Shown here: piece after piece, positions 6,383 through 11,334 of the stretch | How the letters are laid out: the number at the start of each line of letters is the position of its first letter | Numbering within the stretch: position 1 is the first letter of the stretch | NCBI GenBank assembly: GCA_937903315.1 | Contig: CALCZO010000232.1 | Span: forward strand, 1 to 11,334 | Origin: an uncultured Alphaproteobacteria bacterium | Lineage (GTDB): Bacteria > Pseudomonadota > Alphaproteobacteria > Rhizobiales > Beijerinckiaceae | Reading direction: 5' to 3' | DNA length: 11,334 nucleotides | The notes under the pieces: model-generated | What the model saw: the letters and a program-made list of their open reading frames with translations, nothing else | The model's database searches: none | What the model was told of the DNA's origin: nothing | Position numbers and translations under genes: made by a program

Positions 6383-7114
6383 TCAGGCGCCGATCCGCGT
6401 CGACGGGCTGAAATGGCTGTTGAGCTGGTGGCGGTCGCCCGGATAGGTCAGCCTGACCCAGGTGATGGTCGCCCCCGACTGCCACGTCCGCCGCTCGACA
6501 ATCAGCACCGCAGCCGGCCGGTCCTGTCGCAACAGCCGGGCGGAGTTTGCACCGGCGAGTTCGGCGCGGATGACGTGTTCGGCCTCGGTCCACGGGACCA
6601 GATTGAGCAGCCATGTGCCGGGCGGAGAGACCTCAAACGGCTCGTCACGCGCCTGAGGGACCACGTCGAGATTGAGCAACCGCTCCTCGACCACGAACGG
6701 CCGGTCATCGGCATGATGCAGGAGGTGCAGCGCGATCACAGGCGTGCCCGGCGCAATCTCCAGCCGCTCGGCATCCTCGGCGCTGGCGCCGCGCCGCTCG
6801 CGTTTCAGCACCTCGAAGCGGTAGCTGCGGCCCGAAGCGCTGATCTCGGCCTGAATATCGTGGATCTCGAGAATCGACTGTTGTGACTTGGGGCTGGCGA
6901 CGAAACTGCCCGAGCGGCGGCGGCGCACGATCAGACCGGCGCTGGCCAGCGTCGACAGCGCCTTGTTGACCGTCATCCGCGAGCAGGCATAACGGGCCTG
7001 CAATTCGTGTTCGGGCGGCACGCGGCTGCCCGGCGCCCAATCGCCCGAGGCAATATGGGCCTGCACATCCCGCTGGATTTCGAGATAGCGCGGCAGCGGC
7101 TCGTTATGGTCCAA
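6383..7114 (-). CDS. hutC: HutC: GntR-family repressor of histidine utilization
   Basis: DNA-binding repressor with an N-terminal GntR winged helix-turn-helix (about residues 8-75, including 'GSRVPPEHELQARYACSRMT' and the wing ending 'SGSFVA') and a C-terminal UTRA ligand-binding domain (about 95-238). It has 243 residues, the usual HutC length. Known HutC proteins are released from DNA by urocanate. Placement directly after hutF and across from hutI-hutH makes HutC much more likely than other UTRA regulators. The start is TTG at 7114: upstream in frame, GGC CGA CGA follows the hutF stop codon, and the next in-frame alternatives (GTG at residue 17, ATG inside the helix-turn-helix) would destroy the domain. 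A weak GGTAGGG (7122-7128, minus strand) overlaps the hutF stop, implying coupling and low output. It is probably autoregulated through the hutF promoter. Confidence 0.9.
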   Translation of the reverse strand: MDHNEPLPRYLEIQRDVQAHIASGDWAPGSRVPPEHELQARYACSRMTVNKALSTLASAGLIVRRRRSGSFVASPKSQQSILEIHDIQAEISASGRSYRFEVLKRERRGASAEDAERLEIAPGTPVIALHLLHHADDRPFVVEERLLNLDVVPQARDEPFEVSPPGTWLLNLVPWTEAEHVIRAELAGANSARLLRQDRPAAVLIVERRTWQSGATITWVRLTYPGDRHQLNSHFSPSTRIGA

Positions 7115-7123
7115 TCGTCGGCC

Positions 7124-8488
7124 CTACCAATCTGCGGTGACGCGCCGCATCGTCTCGATATAGCGGCGGCTGATCGCATCCCTTAAGCGATGTACCCCAT
7201 GGTCCACAACCCGGATACCGCTGCTGTAAACTGCGGAAACGCACCGCGATCCGGCGACAAAGGCATAACGATCAAGGACAGAACCGACCGCACCATGGGC
7301 CAGATCAGGGTGGGCGTCGTCCAGCACGACGATATCAGCCGCCTCGCCGGCGGCCAGAATGCCGCGACCGCGCGCCAGCGCCTGCGCACCGCCGGCGGCC
7401 GCTGCGCAGTACAATGTCTCGCCGGTTGACTGACCTTCGGCGCCGGCGGCGAGGTTGCGTCCGCGATGGTGCAGACGCTGGCTGTATTCGAGCTGCTTGA
7501 GTTCGCCTGGCGCGGTGATCTCGACGTTGGAATCGGTGCCGACCCCGAACCGGCCGCCAGCCTCCTGAAAAACGCCGAGATTGAACACGCCATCGCCGAG
7601 ATTGGCCTCGGTGATCGGGCACAGACCGGCGACCGCGCCCGCCGCAGCCACGCCGCGCGTTTCCGCATCGGTCATATGGGTGGCGTGGATCAGGCACCAA
7701 CGGGCATCGACCGGCTGGTTGGCCAGCAGCCATTCGACCGGGCGCGCACCGCTCCAGCCAAGGCAATCGGCCACTTCCTTTTCCTGCTCGGCGATATGGA
7801 TATGGACCGGCCCGGCCGGCGTGGCGCCGACCAGCGCCGTCAGCGCCCCGGGACTGACCGCGCGCAGCGAATGCGGCGCGATGCCGACGACACTGTGCGG
7901 CAGGCCGCGGGCGTGGACGCGCGCGCCATCGAGCAGCGCGGCATAGCCGTCCCGGTCGTTGAGAAACCGTCGCTGTCCCTCGACCGGCGGCTGGCCGCCA
8001 AACCCGCCGTGGCTGTAGAGGACCGGCAGCAGTGTCAGGCCGATGCCGCTGTCTCGTGCCGCCGCGACGATTCGACCGGAGAGTTCGGCCCTGTCGGCAT
8101 AGGGGCTGCCGTCGGGCGCGTGATGCAGGTAGTGGAATTCACCGATCGAGGTGAACCCGCCTTCCAGCATTTCCATGAAGGCAAAGGCGGCGATCGCCTC
8201 GACATCGTCCGGTGTCAGCTGCCCGAGAAAGCGGTACATCACCTGCCGCCAGGTCCAGAAACTGTCGCCGGACGGGCCGCGCACCTCCGCCAGTCCCGCC
8301 ATGCCGCGCTGGAAGGTGTGACTGTGCAGGCTGGCCAGTCCGGGCAGGGCGATGGCGCCGCCATGCGTGACGCCGGACTGCGGTGCGTCCGCCCGGATCG
8401 AGCGGATCAGGCCGCCCTCGATGCCGATCACCACATCGCGCCGCCAGCCCTCGGGCAGCAGCGCGTGATCGAACCGAACCTCGTCCAT
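7124..8488 (-). CDS. hutF: HutF: N-formimino-L-glutamate deiminase
   Basis: Amidohydrolase that converts N-formimino-L-glutamate to N-formyl-L-glutamate plus ammonia, the fourth step of the five-step histidine pathway in the cytoplasm. It has 454 residues, the normal length. Expected zinc ligands are H55 and H57 in 'LHSHTFQRGM', H231 in 'VHIHIAEQ' and D318 in 'GTDSNVEI'. Likely catalytic residues are E234 and H267 in 'LIHATH'. 'SHGGFGGQPP' (159-168) is a HutF hallmark that separates it from guanine and chlorohydrolase relatives. The ATG at 8488 is supported by GGGAG at 8496-8500 on the minus strand, 7 bases away. The gene reads away from hutI, and hutC follows 9 bases after its stop. A degenerate HutC-like site lies 28 bases upstream. 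Its presence argues against direct HutG-type formiminoglutamase use. Confidence 0.96.
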   Translation of the reverse strand: MDEVRFDHALLPEGWRRDVVIGIEGGLIRSIRADAPQSGVTHGGAIALPGLASLHSHTFQRGMAGLAEVRGPSGDSFWTWRQVMYRFLGQLTPDDVEAIAAFAFMEMLEGGFTSIGEFHYLHHAPDGSPYADRAELSGRIVAAARDSGIGLTLLPVLYSHGGFGGQPPVEGQRRFLNDRDGYAALLDGARVHARGLPHSVVGIAPHSLRAVSPGALTALVGATPAGPVHIHIAEQEKEVADCLGWSGARPVEWLLANQPVDARWCLIHATHMTDAETRGVAAAGAVAGLCPITEANLGDGVFNLGVFQEAGGRFGVGTDSNVEITAPGELKQLEYSQRLHHRGRNLAAGAEGQSTGETLYCAAAAGGAQALARGRGILAAGEAADIVVLDDAHPDLAHGAVGSVLDRYAFVAGSRCVSAVYSSGIRVVDHGVHRLRDAISRRYIETMRRVTADW

Positions 8489-8515
8489 TCTCTCTCTCCC
8501 GGCCGGATGAACTTT

Positions 8516-8525
8516 GGTCTGGACA
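8516..8525. promoter_or_regulatory. Degenerate second HutC-like site near hutF
   Basis: GGTCTGGACA matches TGTCTAGACA (the site at 3724-3733) at 8 of 10 bases, and the two following bases also agree. Only the GACA half-site is intact. Its centre is 30 bp, about three helical turns, from the stronger site at 8546-8555, so cooperative binding on one face is possible. Confidence 0.35.
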
Positions 8526-8544
8526 ATAGCCCGGCACGGCTATT
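8525..8544. repeat. Perfect 7-bp inverted repeat between the two HutC-like sites
   Basis: AATAGCC (8525-8531) and GGCTATT (8538-8544) are exact reverse complements around a 6-base centre. The repeat fills the space between the two operator-like sites, making the whole divergent promoter roughly symmetrical. It may be part of an extended operator or a site for a second regulator. Confidence 0.55.
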
Positions 8545-8558
8545 ATGTATAGACAATT
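8545..8558. promoter_or_regulatory. Probable HutC operator upstream of hutI
   Basis: The core TGTATAGACA (8546-8555) sits in a 14-base string identical, apart from one base, to 3723-3736 ahead of the NitT/TauT-type importer. Its left half, TGTA, equals the known Pseudomonas HutC half-site; the right half is GACA instead of TACA. It lies 26 bases before the hutI start and overlaps a likely -10 element. The repressor is presumably the nearby HutC. Confidence 0.7.
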
Positions 8559-8568
8559 AAGCAGGTCC

Positions 8569-8574
8569 GGGAGG
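8569..8574 (+). promoter_or_regulatory. Ribosome binding site deciding the hutI start
   Basis: GGGAGG lies 7 bases before the ATG at 8582 but only 1 base before the in-frame GTG at 8576, so the ATG is chosen. Confidence 0.75.
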
Positions 8575-8581
8575 CGTGATC

Positions 8582-9787
8582 ATGCAGGTTGACAGGCTCT
8601 GGCGCAAGGCGCGGCTGGCGACGCTGGCCGGCCACTCCGGCCTCGGCGTCATCGACCATGGCGCTGTGGCGTCAAAGGGTGGCCGCATTGTCTTCGCCGG
8701 CCCGGAGGCTGACCTGCCGACGGGGCTGAGCGCCGCCGAAACCATCGATTGCGAAGGACGCTGGATCACCCCCGGCCTTGTCGATTGCCACACCCATCTG
8801 GTGTTTGGCGGCAACCGCGCGCGCGAATTCGAGCAGCGGCTGGCCGGAGCCACCTATGAGGAGATCGCGCGGGCCGGCGGCGGTATCGTTTCGACCGTGC
8901 GCGCCACGCGGGCGGCCAGCGAGGAGGCGCTGGTGGCCGGCGCGCTGCCGCGGCTCGACACGCTGATCGGCGAAGGCGTCACCACGGTCGAGATCAAGTC
9001 GGGCTACGGCCTCGACCGGGCCACAGAGATGCGGATGCTGGCTGCGGCGCGGCGCCTTGGCGCGGTGCGGCCGGTCCGCGTGGTCACCAGCTTTCTCGGC
9101 GCTCATGCCCTGCCGCCGGAGGCCGGGGGCGACACAGACCGCTACATCGACACGGTGATCACCGACATGCTGCCGGCGGTGGCCGCAGCGGGTCTGGCCG
9201 ATGCTGTCGATGCGTTCTGCGAGGGTATCGCCTTTTCGCCCGCCCAGACGGCGCGGCTGTTCGAGGCAGCGCGCGGGTGCGGCCTGCCGGTGAAGCTCCA
9301 TGCTGACCAGTTGTCAAACCTCGGCGGTGCCGCGTTGGCCGCCCGTTACGGCGCCCTGTCGGCCGATCATGTTGAGTATACTGACGAAGCCGGCGCCGCC
9401 GCGATGGCCGAGGCTGGCACGGTGGCCGTTCTGCTGCCCGGTGCGTTCTATTTCCTGCGCGAGACTCAGAAGCCGCCGGTCGAGGCATTCCGGCGGGCCG
9501 GCGTCGCCATGGCGCTGGCGACCGATTGCAACCCCGGCTCCTCGCCGATGACCTCGCTGCTGCTGGCGATGAACATGGGCGCGACGCTGTTTCGCCTGAC
9601 GGTCGAGGAATGCCTCGCCGGTGTTACCCGCAACGCCGCCCGCGCGCTCGGTCTGGCGGGCGAGACCGGCACGCTTGAGGCTGGAAAATCCTGCGATCTC
9701 GCCATCTGGTCGATCGAGGAGCCGGCCGAACTCGTCTACCGCATCGGGTTCAACCCGCTGCACAGCCGTATCTGGAGGGGGCAATGA
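8582..9787 (+). CDS. hutI: HutI: imidazolonepropionase
   Basis: Cytoplasmic amidohydrolase that opens the ring of 4-imidazolone-5-propionate to give N-formimino-L-glutamate, the third step of histidine breakdown. It has 401 residues, the typical length. Metal ligands are visible at H70 and H72 ('VDCHTHLVFGG'), H240 ('VKLHADQLSNLGGA') and D315 ('ATDCNPGSSP'). Other family marks are 'ARAGGGIVSTVRATR' (96-110), the 'VEIKSGYGLD' block (136-145) and 'SFLGAHALP' (170-178). Gln243 follows the metal histidine where the Bacillus enzyme has glutamate; this form is usual in proteobacterial HutI. The ATG at 8582 is preferred to GTG at 8576 from the position of the ribosome binding site. The stop overlaps the hutH start by 4 bases. 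It is preceded by a HutC-like operator and divergent from hutF. Confidence 0.96.
   Translation: MQVDRLWRKARLATLAGHSGLGVIDHGAVASKGGRIVFAGPEADLPTGLSAAETIDCEGRWITPGLVDCHTHLVFGGNRAREFEQRLAGATYEEIARAGGGIVSTVRATRAASEEALVAGALPRLDTLIGEGVTTVEIKSGYGLDRATEMRMLAAARRLGAVRPVRVVTSFLGAHALPPEAGGDTDRYIDTVITDMLPAVAAAGLADAVDAFCEGIAFSPAQTARLFEAARGCGLPVKLHADQLSNLGGAALAARYGALSADHVEYTDEAGAAAMAEAGTVAVLLPGAFYFLRETQKPPVEAFRRAGVAMALATDCNPGSSPMTSLLLAMNMGATLFRLTVEECLAGVTRNAARALGLAGETGTLEAGKSCDLAIWSIEEPAELVYRIGFNPLHSRIWRGQ
9774..9778 (+). promoter_or_regulatory. Ribosome binding site of hutH
   Basis: GGAGG inside the end of hutI, 5 bases before the ATG at 9784, supports independent strong initiation of hutH despite the overlap. 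Confidence 0.75.
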
Positions 9788-11328
9788 CCACAATCGCATT
9801 GATGCCTGGCGCGGCCCGGCTGGCTGACTGGCAGGCCATCTATCGCGGCGCGACGCCCCAGCTCGATCCCGGTTGCCGTGCCGGCGTTACGCGGTCGGCG
9901 GCGACCGTGGCGGCAATCATCGCCAAGGGCGAGCCGGTCTATGGCATCAACACCGGCTTCGGCAAGCTCGCCAGCGTTCGGATCGAGGCGGCTGATCTGG
10001 CGACGCTCCAGCGCAACATCGTGCTGTCCCATGCCGCCGGCGTCGGCGATCCGACACCCGCGCGAATTGTCCGGCTGATGATGGCGCTGAAGCTCGCCAG
10101 CCTTGCGCAGGGCGTGTCGGGCGTCAGCCTCGCCACGCTGGACGGGCTGGCCGCGCTGCTCGGTCACGGGCTGGTCCCGGTCGTGCCCGAACAGGGATCG
10201 GTCGGCGCCTCGGGCGATCTGGCACCGCTGGCGCATCTGACGGCCACGCTGATCGGTGTCGGCGCGATCAGCGTCGATGGTACCGTCCAGCCTGCCGCCA
10301 AGGCGCTGGCCGATGCCGGTCTTGCGCCGCTGGTGCTTGGCCCGAAGGAAGGGCTGGCGCTGCTCAACGGCACGCAGTTTTCCACCGCACAGGCGCTCGC
10401 CGGGCTGATCGAGGCCGAGCGCGTGTTCCGCACGGCGCTGGTCACCGGTGCGCTGTCGACCGACGCGGCGCGCGGCTCGGATGCGCCGTTCGATCCGCGC
10501 ATCCATGCCGTGCGCCGGCATCGCGGACAGATCGAAACGGCGGCAGCCTTGCGCCATCTGATGGCCGGTTCGGCAATCCGCGCCTCGCATCTTGTCGGCG
10601 ACGAGCGGGTGCAGGACCCCTATTGCCTGCGCTGCCAGCCGCAGGTGATGGGCGCGGTGCTCGATCTCATCCGGCAGGCGGCGACGACGCTGGTGACCGA
10701 GGCCAACGGCGTATCGGACAATCCGCTGATCTTCTCCGATACCGGCGAGGCGCTGTCGGGCGGCAATTTCCACGCCGAGCCGGTGGCGTTTGCCGCCGAC
10801 ATGATCGCGATGGCCCTGTGCGAGATGGGCTCGCTGGCCGAACGGCGCATCGCCATGCTGGTTGACCCGGCGCTGTCGGGCCTGCCGGCTTTCCTGACCC
10901 CGAAGCCCGGCCTCAACTCCGGCTACATGATCCCGCAGGTCACCGCCGCTGCGCTGGTGGCGGAGAACCGGCAGATGGCGTTCCCGGCCAGTGTCGATTC
11001 CATCCCGACCTCGGCCAATCAGGAAGACCACGTCTCGATGGCCGCGCATGGCGCGCGCCGGCTCGCCCGCATGGCGCGCAATGTCGATGCGATCCTTGCG
11101 ATCGAACTCATTGCCGCCGCGCAGGCCTGCGATTTCCATGCGCCGCTGACCTCCAGCGCCGCGCTTGAAGCGGTACGGTCGACCGTGCGCGCCCGCGTGC
11201 CGCATCTCGACGAAGACCGCCATATCGCCCCCGACATCGCGGCGGCGATCGATCTTGTCACCTCCGGCGCCGTGATCGACGCGGCCCGTTCCATTCCCCT
11301 CCCCGGGCTCGACCCGGACCAGCGCTGA
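9784..11328 (+). CDS. hutH: HutH: histidine ammonia-lyase
   Basis: Catalyses removal of ammonia from L-histidine to give trans-urocanate, the first step of the pathway and the source of the HutC inducer. It has 514 residues, full length for the family. The Ala-Ser-Gly triad that cyclises to the MIO prosthetic group is A142-S143-G144 in 'GSVGASGDLAPLAH'. Other expected active-site residues fall at the same numbers as in the Pseudomonas putida enzyme as I know it: Y53 ('YGINTGFG'), N195, Y280 and R283 ('YCLRCQPQ'), F329 and E414 ('NQEDH'). This pattern, including the E414 region, fits histidine rather than phenylalanine or tyrosine ammonia-lyases. The ATG overlaps the hutI stop by 4 bases. Only 6 bases follow the stop before the window ends, beginning GGACCC, so another hut gene (hutU or hutG) probably follows. 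Confidence 0.97.
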   Translation: MTTIALMPGAARLADWQAIYRGATPQLDPGCRAGVTRSAATVAAIIAKGEPVYGINTGFGKLASVRIEAADLATLQRNIVLSHAAGVGDPTPARIVRLMMALKLASLAQGVSGVSLATLDGLAALLGHGLVPVVPEQGSVGASGDLAPLAHLTATLIGVGAISVDGTVQPAAKALADAGLAPLVLGPKEGLALLNGTQFSTAQALAGLIEAERVFRTALVTGALSTDAARGSDAPFDPRIHAVRRHRGQIETAAALRHLMAGSAIRASHLVGDERVQDPYCLRCQPQVMGAVLDLIRQAATTLVTEANGVSDNPLIFSDTGEALSGGNFHAEPVAFAADMIAMALCEMGSLAERRIAMLVDPALSGLPAFLTPKPGLNSGYMIPQVTAAALVAENRQMAFPASVDSIPTSANQEDHVSMAAHGARRLARMARNVDAILAIELIAAAQACDFHAPLTSSAALEAVRSTVRARVPHLDEDRHIAPDIAAAIDLVTSGAVIDAARSIPLPGLDPDQR

Positions 11329-11334
11329 GGACCC

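Larger units (their letters stand above)
8514..8560. promoter_or_regulatory. Divergent hutF/hutI promoter-operator region
   Basis: The 93-base gap 8489-8581 must hold promoters for both directions. For hutI, CTGGAC (8519-8524) and TATTAT (8541-8546), with a 16-base spacer, form a plausible -35/-10 pair, and the HutC-like site at 8546-8555 would overlap the -10. For hutF no clear pair could be assigned. Joint HutC repression of both directions is inferred from operator placement. Confidence 0.45.

Noticed and set aside
8576..8578. GTG as the hutI start
   Set aside because: It is only 1 base from the ribosome binding site; the ATG at 8582 has correct spacing.
9308..9310. Gln243 in place of the Bacillus catalytic glutamate in HutI, suggesting a defective enzyme
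   Set aside because: The 'HADQLSNLGGA' form is, to my knowledge, normal for proteobacterial HutI, and all metal ligands are intact.
9736..11223. Open frame of 495 codons on the minus strand across hutH
   Set aside because: It lies wholly antisense to a gene whose catalytic residues are all in place. The translation is rich in Arg, His, Gln and Gly with no recognisable domain, as expected for the mirror of a GC-rich gene.

Overview
This GC-rich window, with almost no space between genes, looks like an alphaproteobacterial chromosome or chromid, most likely from the Hyphomicrobiales (Rhizobiales). That placement is an inference from codon bias, gene content and protein style; no rRNA or marker gene is present. 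Nine protein genes were found. No RNA genes, mobile elements or CRISPR arrays were seen, and no gene-free stretch exceeds 100 bases.

Layout. (1) 1-3710, plus strand: the 3' part of a peptide-type (Dpp/Opp/nickel family) ABC importer operon, with two permeases (the first cut by the window edge) and two ATPases joined by overlaps or a 1-base gap. Its binding-protein gene is probably upstream of the window. (2) 3790-6373, plus strand: a second ABC importer of the NitT/TauT (NMT1/SsuA-like) type: secreted binding protein, permease, ATPase. (3) 7114-6383 and 8488-7124, minus strand: hutF (formiminoglutamate deiminase) followed by hutC (GntR/UTRA repressor). (4) 8582-11328, plus strand: hutI (imidazolonepropionase) and hutH (histidine ammonia-lyase), overlapping by 4 bases.

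How it works together. HutH turns histidine into urocanate. HutU, not in the window, would make imidazolonepropionate. HutI opens that ring to formiminoglutamate, and HutF deiminates it to N-formylglutamate. HutG, also not in the window, would release formate and glutamate. HutF therefore indicates the five-step hut route rather than the direct formiminoglutamase route.

The most useful observation is a shared 14-base element, differing at one base, found at only two places by eye: in the hutF/hutI divergent promoter (8545-8558) and just ahead of the NitT/TauT-type importer (3723-3736). It has the form of a HutC operator. This ties the importer to the hut regulon and predicts that it takes up histidine, urocanate or a related compound, which would be an unusual substrate for this transporter family. 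The hutF/hutI promoter also holds a weaker second copy, arranged nearly as a mirror image around a perfect 7-bp dyad. The peptide-type importer upstream lies outside the visible operators, and its link to histidine use is unproven.
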